The notes under the pieces: model-generated
Told to the model about the DNA's origin: nothing
Seen by the model: the letters and a program-made list of their open reading frames with translations, nothing else
Database searches by the model: none
Program-made: the position numbers and the translations under genes
Origin: Reyranella massiliensis 521
GTDB lineage: Bacteria > Pseudomonadota > Alphaproteobacteria > Reyranellales > Reyranellaceae
Direction of reading: 5' to 3'
NCBI RefSeq assembly: GCF_000312425.1
Contig: NZ_HE997181.1
Span: 133,002 to 197,001 of the forward strand
Length of the DNA stretch: 64,000 nt
In this document: piece after piece, positions 46,137 to 53,592 of the stretch
Numbering within the stretch: position 1 is the first letter of the stretch
Layout of the letters: every line of letters begins with the position of its first letter

Positions 46137-46219
46137 GGCCTAGTGATTTTCTCAAATCTTGGATCATCTATATAGGCCATAAGAGTGCCATCTAACGGAC
46201 GTCACTTTCAGGAGCATCC
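46137..46219. promoter_or_regulatory. Divergent MocR / carboxymuconolactone decarboxylase-like promoter region
   Basis: An 83-base gap with an AT-rich centre (CATCTATATAGG) and the TGG...CCA dyad flanking it (TGGATCATCTATATAGGCCA). MocR-type factors bind such centres in divergent gaps. An AGGAG ribosome site precedes the rightward ATG. Confidence 0.5.
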
Positions 46220-46693
46220 ATGTCCGTTCAGCGCCTCTCAATCCCGAAGACTGTTCCCGAGGGATATGCCGCTCTCGCTGCCATCGAAGCTTACATCCAG
46301 CGCAGCGGGCTGCCGCCACGCCTGGTCGACCTGATGAAGATGCGTGCGTCGCAGATCAATGGCTGCGCCTTCTGTCTCGACATGCACAGCAAGGACGCGC
46401 GCAAGCTCGGGGAAACGGAACAGCGGCTCTACCTCCTCAACGCCTGGCGAGAATCGCCAATCTACACGCCGGCCGAGCGGGCGGCCCTGGCTTGGACCGA
46501 GTCTCTGACGCTGGTCGCCGAGACCCATGCGCCGGATGCCGACTACGAACTCCTGCAGAAGCACTTTTCGGCCAAGGAGATTGCCGATCTCACGATTCTG
46601 ATCGGCATGATCAATCTCTGGAACCGGATCGCGATCGGCATGCGCTCCCAGCATCCGGTGGACAGGGTGGAGGCAATGCGTGAGCGCGCTTGA
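46220..46693 (+). CDS. Carboxymuconolactone decarboxylase/AhpD-like protein
   Basis: A 157-residue all-helical protein with the alkylhydroperoxidase D-like motif CAFCLDMH (Cys49, Cys52, His56), in which a CxxC-x3-H relay reduces peroxides or disulphides. It is the first gene of an operon with an acetyltransferase and an FMN reductase, and is divergent from MocR. The redox relay fits a thiol-dependent peroxidase better than a decarboxylase. The overlap with the next gene is 14 bases. Confidence 0.9.
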   Translation: MSVQRLSIPKTVPEGYAALAAIEAYIQRSGLPPRLVDLMKMRASQINGCAFCLDMHSKDARKLGETEQRLYLLNAWRESPIYTPAERAALAWTESLTLVAETHAPDADYELLQKHFSAKEIADLTILIGMINLWNRIAIGMRSQHPVDRVEAMRERA

Positions 46694-47114
46694 ACTGCGT
46701 CACGCCGACACCGACGAGGACCTCGCGGCCTGCTTTCCGCTGATGCGGCAGTTGCGGCCGCATCTTGCCGACGGCGCGGAACTGCTCGCGCGCGTGCGAC
46801 GGCAGGAGAAGGGGAGCTATCGGTTGCTCGCAGCCTGGCGAGACGGCCATCCCGTCGGCGCCGCCGGCTATCGATTCCAGGAGAATCTGATCCGGGGTCG
46901 CTTCGTCTATGTCGACGACCTCGTCGTGCTCGACAGCGAACGTCGCAGCGGCATCGGCGCGCTTTTGCTGGACGAGTTGTCGCGGATTGCCAAGGGCGCC
47001 GGCTACGACTGGCTGACGCTGGACACCGCGCTCAACAATTCGCTGGGGCAGAGGTTCTACTTCCGCTGGGGCATGCTCTCGACGGCCCTGCACTTTGGAA
47101 AGCCTCTGCGATGA
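46680..47114 (+). CDS. GNAT family N-acetyltransferase
   Basis: A 144-residue GNAT fold with LRHADTDEDLAACFPLMRQLRPHL at the start, the acetyl-CoA motif A region (FVYVDDLVVLDSERRSGIGALLLDEL) and LTLDTALNNSLGQRFYFRWGM near the end. It acetylates an unknown amine. The start is GTG at 46680, overlapping the upstream gene by 14 bases, and its stop overlaps the next ATG by 4 bases. Confidence 0.88.
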   Translation: MSALELRHADTDEDLAACFPLMRQLRPHLADGAELLARVRRQEKGSYRLLAAWRDGHPVGAAGYRFQENLIRGRFVYVDDLVVLDSERRSGIGALLLDELSRIAKGAGYDWLTLDTALNNSLGQRFYFRWGMLSTALHFGKPLR

Positions 47115-47725
47115 ACGCCGCGCTGCTGCTCGAAGCGAGTCCTCGCTTCGGCCGCTCGCAGAGCCGCGCCGCGGCGGAGCAGGTCATCTGTCGCCTCAAG
47201 GCGCGTGAGCCGGTGCTGCGTGTTCTTCGGCGTGATCTGGCGGCGGCGCCTCCGCCTTTGATCGACGAGGCCTTCACCGAAGCCATGTACGTGCCGCCAG
47301 CCACGCAGGACGAGGGGCAGCGCCGGGCTTTGGCGCAGTCGGAGGTGCTGATCGGCGAGCTGGAGCAAACGAGCGGTCTCGTCATCAGCACGCCGATGAA
47401 CAACTTCACCGTGCCCGCCGTGCTGAAGGCCTGGATCGATCAGGTGCTTCGCCTGGAACGTACTTTCAGTTCGACGCCCGCGGGAAAGGTCGGTCTGCTG
47501 GCGGATAGACCGACCTATGTCGTCGTCGCGACGGGCGGCTTCGTCACCGGCGAACATGCCCGGCAGCCGGACTTTCTGACGCCGTATCTCGAGGCGGTGT
47601 TGGCAACCCTGGGAATCAGGACAGTCCAGTTCCTTTACCTGGAGCGCATCCCGCGCGGCACGGCATGGTCGGCGGGCGAGGACGCGCAGGTCCAGTCGTG
47701 GCTGGACCGGCATCTTCCCCGTTGA
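47111..47725 (+). CDS. NAD(P)H-dependent FMN reductase/azoreductase-like protein
   Basis: A 204-residue flavodoxin-like fold resembling AzoR/FMN-dependent NADH:quinone reductases: LLLEASPRFGRSQSRAAAE (FMN phosphate loop), GLVISTPMNNFTVPAVLKAWIDQV (P-M-x-N-F motif of AzoR) and VVVATGGFVTGEH. It would reduce quinones or azo dyes using NADH. It is the third gene of the overlapping operon, coupled to the acetyltransferase by ATGA. It is convergent with the branched-chain aminotransferase. Confidence 0.88.
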   Translation: MNAALLLEASPRFGRSQSRAAAEQVICRLKAREPVLRVLRRDLAAAPPPLIDEAFTEAMYVPPATQDEGQRRALAQSEVLIGELEQTSGLVISTPMNNFTVPAVLKAWIDQVLRLERTFSSTPAGKVGLLADRPTYVVVATGGFVTGEHARQPDFLTPYLEAVLATLGIRTVQFLYLERIPRGTAWSAGEDAQVQSWLDRHLPR

Positions 47726-47729
47726 GGCG

Positions 47730-48587
47730 TCAGATTATCCGCTGCGTGCGCGAGAACGCCATGTAGAGCTCGTGTGCGCGGGCCGCGATCGGGCCGGGCT
47801 GCAGGTCGCGACCTTCGTAGCGGCTGACCGGCTGGACCTTGCCGGCATTGCCGGTGGTGAAGAGCTCGTCGGCATCTTCGAGGTCAGCCATGGTGACGGT
47901 GCGCTCCTCGACCGTGATGCCCGCCGAGCGCAGCAGCTTCACGGTGCGATTGCGCGTGATGCCGGCCAGGAACGAACCGTTCGGCACCGGCGTCGCCACC
48001 GTGCCGTTCTTGGCGAGGAAGATGTTGGAGCTGCAGGTCTCGGCGACGTTGCCGATGGCGTCGAGCACGATGCCGTTGTTGAAGCCGCGCTTCATCATCT
48101 CGGCGACGCCGCGCGAGGAGTTGGGATAGAGGCAGCTCGCCTTGGCGTCGGTCGGCGCGCTTTCCGGCGTCGGCCGGCGGATCGAGCGGCAGAGGCCCAG
48201 GGTCAGCGGCGTGCCTGCGCGCATCGGCGAGATATAGGTGCAGAGGAGGAACTGCGCGGAGTCGGGATCGACCGAGATCGGACCGGCGCCGCCCTTGCCG
48301 GCCCAGAACATCGGCCGCACGTAGAGCTCGGCCTTGGGGCCGAAGCGACGCACGCTCTCATGCATTAACTTGAGTATGTCCTGCGGCGTCTGGGTGGGGT
48401 TCAGTCCGATGGCGCGGGCCGACCGCACGACGCGTTCCGCATGGAGGTCCAGATCCGGCCCGCAGCCCTCGAAGGCGCGGCCACCATCGAATACCATGGA
48501 GCCCAGCCAGAAGGCATGGTCGCGCGGGCCCAGGATAGCCGGGTTGCCCTCGTGCCAAGTGCCGTTCCAGTAGGTGAGCGTGTCCAT
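47730..48587 (-). CDS. ilvE: Branched-chain amino acid aminotransferase-like (fold-type IV PLP)
   Basis: A 285-residue class IV aminotransferase. It begins YWNGTWHEGNPAILGPRDHAFWLGSMVFDG, carries the PLP lysine near residue 149 (DAKASCLYPNS) and the phosphate loop GNVAETCSSNIF, and ends with TGNAGKVQPVSRYEGRDL. It transaminates Leu/Ile/Val, or a related D-amino acid or 4-amino-4-deoxychorismate type substrate. GAGGAAAA precedes the ATG at 48587. It is divergent from the EamA gene by 43 bases. Confidence 0.86.
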   Translation of the reverse strand: MDTLTYWNGTWHEGNPAILGPRDHAFWLGSMVFDGGRAFEGCGPDLDLHAERVVRSARAIGLNPTQTPQDILKLMHESVRRFGPKAELYVRPMFWAGKGGAGPISVDPDSAQFLLCTYISPMRAGTPLTLGLCRSIRRPTPESAPTDAKASCLYPNSSRGVAEMMKRGFNNGIVLDAIGNVAETCSSNIFLAKNGTVATPVPNGSFLAGITRNRTVKLLRSAGITVEERTVTMADLEDADELFTTGNAGKVQPVSRYEGRDLQPGPIAARAHELYMAFSRTQRII

Positions 48588-48630
48588 AGTTTTCCTCGTT
48601 CTTGGAAACCGGCGAGAATAGCAGATTCCG

Positions 48631-49497
48631 ATGAGCGAGGCAGCCTTTCTGGCCCTCGGCGCGGCGTTTTGCTTCGCCCTGGCACTAATCCTGACGCAGT
48701 TTGGGCTCCGGACCATGCCGTCCTGGCGCTCGCCGCTCTATTCCATCATCGGCTCGGCGGTGGTGGCGTGGCTGCTGGCGCTACCTCTGGTCGACTGGGG
48801 CGCGCTCAATTGGCGGGCCGTGGCTATCTTCGCCGGGGTCGGTTGCATCTTTCCCGTGGTCGTATCGATCCTGTCGGTGCGCTCCAACGAGAAGCTGGGG
48901 CCGGCCGTGGCCGGGGCGGTCGGCAACGTCACGCCGCTCTTTGCCGTACTGGGGGCTGTGCTGTTCCTGGGCGAGCGCTTGCTGTTCGCGCAGCTCGCCG
49001 GGCTTGCGATGGTGGTGGGCGGCGTCGCCTTGCTCGCGTTGCGCGGTGGGGCCGGCGGCCGGCAATGGTCGGTCTGGGTGCTCGGCCTGCCCTTGGCGGC
49101 GGCGCTGGTGCGCGGCTCGATCCAGCCCGCGATCAAGGCAGGCCTCGCGATCTGGCATGAACCCTTGGCTGCGGCGGCCATCGGCTACACGCTTTCCTCC
49201 ATCGTGATCCTTCTGCTGGTTGGCCGCCGCGCTTTCCGCGAAGGACCTGCGATTCGCGAAGGTGTCTACTGGTTTCTGTGCGTGGGCTTTGCCAACGGTA
49301 CGGCGACCTTTCTTCTTTACGCCGCGCTGGGCCTCGGCTCGATCGCCCTGGTGGCGCCGCTGGTCGCGCTCTTCCCTCTGATCGCCGTCGTGCTCAGCTA
49401 CTTCTTGCTGCGCCACGAGAAGTTGCATGCCATCGGCCTGCTCGGGATCGTGGTCAGTGTGGCTGGTGTCATTCTCCTGCTCTTGGGCGGAAAATGA
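48631..49497 (+). CDS. EamA/DMT-superfamily transporter
   Basis: A 288-residue inner-membrane protein with ten hydrophobic segments in two EamA halves (AAFLALGAAFCFALALILTQFG; then LVAPLVALFPLIAVVLSYFLLRHEKLHAIGLLGIVVSVAGV). It is probably a small-metabolite exporter. Divergent from the aminotransferase gene, an arrangement consistent with amino-acid export, but the substrate is inferred. Confidence 0.88.
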   Translation: MSEAAFLALGAAFCFALALILTQFGLRTMPSWRSPLYSIIGSAVVAWLLALPLVDWGALNWRAVAIFAGVGCIFPVVVSILSVRSNEKLGPAVAGAVGNVTPLFAVLGAVLFLGERLLFAQLAGLAMVVGGVALLALRGGAGGRQWSVWVLGLPLAAALVRGSIQPAIKAGLAIWHEPLAAAAIGYTLSSIVILLLVGRRAFREGPAIREGVYWFLCVGFANGTATFLLYAALGLGSIALVAPLVALFPLIAVVLSYFLLRHEKLHAIGLLGIVVSVAGVILLLLGGK

Positions 49498-49616
49498 GCG
49501 TGTCCAAAAGACGGCGGAATGGGCGCGCGAATTCCCCAGATGAGGAGGCACTTTCACAGGTGTCGATGCGTATCTCCTTTTGAGGCGGTGTGATCCGCCG
49601 AGAACGGAGGCTGACT

Positions 49617-49928
49617 ATGATGAAGCGTATCGCTCTCACCACGCTCGCCGCCGCCAGTTTCCTGACGGTGGCGCTCGGTACCGCGGCCGTCTCACCGGCC
49701 AGCGCTCAGTCGTTCGGTATCTATGTCGGTACGCCGCTACCGGCGCCTTACTATGCGCCGCCCGTCCAGCGAGTCTGGGTGCCAGGCTATTGGCGATGGC
49801 ATCATGGCCGTCAGGTCTGGGTCGACGGACGCTGGCGGGGTGGGCCGCCGCCGGCCGCCTATTGGAGGCCGGGCCCCTGGCAGACGCCGCCCGCCTGGAA
49901 TCGCGGCTGGGGCTGGGGCCATGATTAG
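49617..49928 (+). CDS. Exported WxxGxW-repeat protein
   Basis: A 103-residue protein. A Sec signal peptide cleaves near PASAQS. The mature part has WVPGYWRWHHGRQVWVDGRW, the Trp-rich YxWxxGxW-type repeat common in alphaproteobacterial small exported proteins, followed by a Pro/Trp/Gly tail. GGAGG is upstream of the ATG at 49617 (an adjacent ATG follows at 49620). Function unknown. Confidence 0.82.
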   Translation: MMKRIALTTLAAASFLTVALGTAAVSPASAQSFGIYVGTPLPAPYYAPPVQRVWVPGYWRWHHGRQVWVDGRWRGGPPPAAYWRPGPWQTPPAWNRGWGWGHD

Positions 49929-50017
49929 GTGAAGTCGGCGAGTATGGCGGGGTGCTTCGGCGCCCCGCCTTTCTTCCCTCTGCTTTTCTTTCCGAGAGGG
50001 CGGCCTATCATGCCGTC

Positions 50018-50908
50018 ATGCGCACCGATCGATTTGGCCTTTCCGTTGCCCTCGCCACACCCTTCGCCGAGGATCGGTCGATCGACCTGCCGCGGCTCGT
50101 CACCCATGCACGACAGTCGTTGGCCGATGGTTGCACCAGCATCACGGCGTTTGGGACGACGGGCGAGGGCGCTTCACTCGGACTGAACGAGCGGCAGCGG
50201 GCTTTGGGGGCTCTGGTCGGCGCCGGCATCGAACCAAGGACGCAGCTTGTCGTCGGGATTGCTGCCAGCTCGGTCGAGGAAGCGATCGCCCAGGGGCGCG
50301 CGGGCCTGATGTTGGGATGCCCGAGCTTCCTTCTGGCGCCGCCCTTCTATTTCAAGAGCCCCGGCGACGAAGGCCTGTTCGACTGGATCGCTGCGGTGCT
50401 GACGGGGCTCGGTCCGCAGGCGAGCAACGTCGTCCTCTACCACATCCCGCAGGTCACGGCGGTCGGGCTGTCGATGGAGCTGATCGGCAAACTGAAGAAG
50501 GCCTTTCCCGCGCAGATCAAGGGCGTGAAGGATTCCTCCGGCGATTGGGACAATGCCCAGGCGCTCCTGAAGCAACATAGCAACCTGCATGTCCTGATCG
50601 GCGACGAACGCCTGCTGGCGCGCGCTATGAAGCTCGGCGCCTCGGGCGCGATCACGGGTCTTGCCAATGTTGCTCCCGATTTGATGCGACCCCTGCTCGA
50701 TGGCGTCGAGGAGCCTCGCGTCAATGCGATGGTCGAGGCAGTGTTGCCCTTTGCCGTGACGGCCGCTGTCAAGGCGCTGGTGGGGCATCGCCGCAACGAT
50801 GCGGCGGCCTGGTCGCGCATGCGCGCGCCGCTCCGGTCGCTCGGCCAGGCCGAGTGTCTTGAGCTGTTTGCGGCCATCGATGCCATTCGATCGCGGCGCG
50901 CTGCGTAG
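50018..50908 (+). CDS. DapA-family class I aldolase (2-keto-3-deoxy acid aldolase-like)
   Basis: A 296-residue (beta/alpha)8 aldolase. GTTGE (46-50), Tyr111, Tyr141 and Schiff-base Lys171 are present, but the DHDPS-specific Arg is replaced by Val146 (YHIPQVT). This excludes a normal DHDPS and points to a pyruvate-releasing aldolase, such as one acting on 2-keto-3-deoxygluconate. It lies just before an altronate-dehydratase-type gene, a logical partner. The start at 50018 is preferred; a longer frame from 49952 lacks homology. Confidence 0.85.
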   Translation: MRTDRFGLSVALATPFAEDRSIDLPRLVTHARQSLADGCTSITAFGTTGEGASLGLNERQRALGALVGAGIEPRTQLVVGIAASSVEEAIAQGRAGLMLGCPSFLLAPPFYFKSPGDEGLFDWIAAVLTGLGPQASNVVLYHIPQVTAVGLSMELIGKLKKAFPAQIKGVKDSSGDWDNAQALLKQHSNLHVLIGDERLLARAMKLGASGAITGLANVAPDLMRPLLDGVEEPRVNAMVEAVLPFAVTAAVKALVGHRRNDAAAWSRMRAPLRSLGQAECLELFAAIDAIRSRRAA

Positions 50909-51134
50909 CGCACTCTTTCTCGTTGCCGTCTTCGCGGCACCGCCGCTGGCGGCGCAGCCCGAGCGACACTGCCTGATCAAGGGAAACATCAACAGCAAGG
51001 GCGTGCGCATCTACCATCCGCCCGGCTGCAAGTACTACGGTTCGACCGTGATCGATCCCAAACGCGGCGAACGGTGGTTCTGCAGCGAGCAAGAAGCAGT
51101 CGCTGCCGGCTGGCGGCGTACGAAGGTCTGTTGA
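50880..51134 (+). CDS. Small exported protein with C-terminal sunset-like domain
   Basis: An 84-residue protein with a signal peptide (LRSALFLVAVFAAPPLAAQ) and a Cys-rich tail HCLIKGNINSKGVRIYHPPGC, KYYGSTVIDPKRGERWFCSEQEAVAAGWRRTKVC. This tail resembles the domain found at the C-terminus of some exported nucleases and other envelope proteins. It overlaps the aldolase gene by 29 bases in another frame. Function unknown. Confidence 0.75.
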   Translation: MPFDRGALRSALFLVAVFAAPPLAAQPERHCLIKGNINSKGVRIYHPPGCKYYGSTVIDPKRGERWFCSEQEAVAAGWRRTKVC

Positions 51135-51183
51135 TCGGGCTCGGTATCAGCGGTTACGCTCCGCGGGTCTCGGAGGAACGACA

Positions 51184-52695
51184 ATGACGGCACCGCTCAC
51201 CATCCGGCTGCATCCGGCCGACAACGTCGTCGTGGCGCGCATGGACATCCTGCCGGGCACCAAGATCGAAGGTGAGGTCGCCGCGGCGACGCGCGTGCCG
51301 CCCGGCCACAAGATCCTGACCCGGGCCATCAGGAAGGGCGAGCCGCTGCGCAAGTACAATCAGATCATCGGCTTCGCGACGGAAGATCTGGCGCCGGGGG
51401 CGCACATCCATACGCACAACTGTGCGATGGGCGACTTCGAGCGGGACTATGCCTTCTGCGCCGATGCGCATCCGACCGACTACATCACACCGCCCGCAAC
51501 GTTCATGGGCTATCGACGCGCCGATGGCCGCGCGGCGACGCGCAACTACGTGGGCATCGTGACGACGGTGAACTGCTCCGCTGCGACCAGTCGCATGATT
51601 GCCGCGAAGCTCGAACCGTTGCTGGCGCAGTATCCCAATATCGATGGCGTCGTGCCGCTGACGCATGGCGGCGGCTGCGGCATGGCCGCATCGGGCCTCG
51701 AAATGGATGTGTTGCGACGCACCCTCGCCGGCTACACGAAGCACCCCAACATGGCGGCGGTCGTGGTCCTGGGATTGGGCTGCGAGACCAACCAGATTGC
51801 AGGTCTGATGAATGCGGAGGGACTGAAGGAAGGTCCCAGGCTCATCCCGATGGCCATCCAGGACGAGGGCGGCGTTGCCAAGACCGTGGGCCGTGCCGTC
51901 GACTTCCTGAAGGACGTCTTGCCCGAGACCAATGACGTAAAGCGCGAACCGCTGCCGGCCAGCGAGCTGATCCTGGCGCTGCAATGCGGTGGCTCCGATG
52001 GCTATTCAGGCATCTCTGCCAATCCCGCGCTGGGCGCCGCGGTCGATCTCCTCGTGCGCAATGGCGGCACCGCCGTTCTGTCCGAGACGCCCGAGATTTA
52101 TGGAGCAGAACACCTGCTGACGCGCCGCGCCGTCAGCAAGCAAGTCGGCGAGAAGATCGTCGAGCGCATCCGGTGGTGGGAGGAGCATTGTGCTCGCACT
52201 GGCGGTGAGATCAACAACAACCCCTCGCCCGGTAACAAGGCCGGCGGCCTGACGACGATCCTCGAGAAATCGCTGGGTGCAGTAGCCAAAGGCGGCACAA
52301 CCAACCTGGTCGACGTGTACAAATATGCAGAGCTGATCACCGCAAAAGGGTTCGTCTACATGGACTCGCCTGGCTACGACCCCGTGTCTGCTACGGGGCA
52401 GGTCGCCGGTGGTGCCAATGTTTTGTGCTTCACGACGGGACGTGGCAGTGTTTTCGGCTGCAAGCCGACGCCATCGCTCAAGCTCGCAACGAATACCTCC
52501 CTCTATCGGCGCATGACTGATGACATGGACATCAACTGTGGAAGTATCGTCGACGGTGAAGAAACAATTCAGGAAAGCGGCCGGCGCATCTTCGACCTTA
52601 TTCTCGCCACGGCGTCGGGCCAGAAAACCAAGTCGGAAGCTTTGGGCATTGGTGACGACGAATTCGAGCCATGGAAGATCGGCGCTACAATGTGA
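51184..52695 (+). CDS. UxaA/GarD-type dehydratase (altronate dehydratase-like)
   Basis: A 503-residue enzyme with an N-terminal SAF-like domain (residues about 5-85, with the HTHNCAMGDF segment) and the large UxaA/GarD catalytic domain: GYRRADGRAATRNYVGIVTTVNCSAATSR, PLTHGGGCGM, GLGCETNQI and LQCGGSDGYSGISANPALG. It dehydrates altronate or galactarate-type sugar acids to a 2-keto-3-deoxy acid. With the neighbouring DapA-like aldolase this makes a short sugar-acid route. GGAGG is upstream of the ATG. Confidence 0.9.
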   Translation: MTAPLTIRLHPADNVVVARMDILPGTKIEGEVAAATRVPPGHKILTRAIRKGEPLRKYNQIIGFATEDLAPGAHIHTHNCAMGDFERDYAFCADAHPTDYITPPATFMGYRRADGRAATRNYVGIVTTVNCSAATSRMIAAKLEPLLAQYPNIDGVVPLTHGGGCGMAASGLEMDVLRRTLAGYTKHPNMAAVVVLGLGCETNQIAGLMNAEGLKEGPRLIPMAIQDEGGVAKTVGRAVDFLKDVLPETNDVKREPLPASELILALQCGGSDGYSGISANPALGAAVDLLVRNGGTAVLSETPEIYGAEHLLTRRAVSKQVGEKIVERIRWWEEHCARTGGEINNNPSPGNKAGGLTTILEKSLGAVAKGGTTNLVDVYKYAELITAKGFVYMDSPGYDPVSATGQVAGGANVLCFTTGRGSVFGCKPTPSLKLATNTSLYRRMTDDMDINCGSIVDGEETIQESGRRIFDLILATASGQKTKSEALGIGDDEFEPWKIGATM

Positions 52696-52714
52696 CGGTT
52701 CTCTGGGAGCCAAC

Positions 52715-52912
52715 TTGACTTCCAAACGTTACTCACCCATATGCGGCCCTACGACTCACGAACTTGGCCTTGCCTTGGCGGCCCAGCCCACAGCGGCCAC
52801 GGACTTCCCACCACGAGCTTTTCCCCAAATTCCACGGTTGTCGCAGACGGTTGCAGCGAGCGCTCCGTCAGTGCGCATTTGTGTGTCTCGTCAAACAGCC
52901 TAGGAGAGAGAG
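52715..52912 (+). promoter_or_regulatory. cspA promoter and long 5' leader
   Basis: TTGACT (52715-52720), 17 bases, CATATG (52738-52743) forms a plausible sigma-70 promoter, implying an untranslated leader of about 160 bases before the ATG at 52913. A leader of this length is typical of cold-shock mRNAs, where it folds into a thermosensitive structure. The ribosome site is the purine-rich GGAGAGAGAG. No coding frame is credible in the leader. Confidence 0.6.
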
Positions 52913-53119
52913 ATGGCTACTGGCACGGTTAAGTGGTTCAATGCCACCAAGGGCTTCGGCTTCATTCAGCCGAGCGATGGCGGCAAGGACGTGTTCGTCC
53001 ATATCAGCGCCGTCGAGCGTTCGGGCCTGAACGGCCTCAACGAAGGCCAGAAGATCAGCTACGAGATCGCCACCGAGCGTGGCCGTTCCGCAGCCGTCAA
53101 TCTGAAGGCTGCCGACTGA
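52913..53119 (+). CDS. cspA: Cold-shock protein (CspA family)
   Basis: A 68-residue OB-fold RNA chaperone. The RNP motifs KGFGFI and DVFVHIS and the N-terminal GTVKWFN are canonical. It melts RNA secondary structure at low temperature. It stands behind its own promoter and long leader. The next gene begins 4 bases after the stop. Confidence 0.97.
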   Translation: MATGTVKWFNATKGFGFIQPSDGGKDVFVHISAVERSGLNGLNEGQKISYEIATERGRSAAVNLKAAD

Positions 53120-53123
53120 CGGC

Positions 53124-53582
53124 ATGAGAGTAGTCCCGCTCGTCGAACGTCCCGATCTGGTCGAGCAAGTTTCGGCCTGGGGTTTCGCCGAGTGGGGCCA
53201 TCTCAATCCTGGCCAGACGCTCGAACAGCGCACGGTCAGGGTCCGAGGAAAGATGAACGTCGATCGTGTTCCGATCGCGTTCGTCGCCCTCGATGAGGAA
53301 GACCGGATCGCCGGCACTGCCTCGCTTATCTTCGACGACCTTGAAGGAGACCCCCGCAATCCCTGGCTTGCGAGCGTCTTCGTTCCTCCCGAACATCGCA
53401 AGAAAGGTATCGCGTCGGCGCTCGTGCGCACCGTCGAGGATGCCGCGCGCCGGTTGGGCTACACACGTCTCTACCTTTTTACGTCTTCGGCCCCGACGCT
53501 TTATGCCGGCCTCGGCTGGAGAGCGCTTGAGCTGCGCGACTATCGCGGCGAACATATCCAGGTGATGGATAAGTCGTTGTGA
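53124..53582 (+). CDS. GNAT family N-acetyltransferase
   Basis: A 152-residue GNAT enzyme: FVALDEEDRIAGTASLIFDDLE, then the acetyl-CoA motif A WLASVFVPPEHRKKGIASALVRTVED, and YLFTSSAPTLYAGLGWRALELRDY at the end. Substrate unknown. It starts 4 bases after the cspA stop with no strong ribosome site of its own, so it may be translated by read-through coupling. Confidence 0.9.
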   Translation: MRVVPLVERPDLVEQVSAWGFAEWGHLNPGQTLEQRTVRVRGKMNVDRVPIAFVALDEEDRIAGTASLIFDDLEGDPRNPWLASVFVPPEHRKKGIASALVRTVEDAARRLGYTRLYLFTSSAPTLYAGLGWRALELRDYRGEHIQVMDKSL

Positions 53583-53592
53583 AGGAGTCCGC

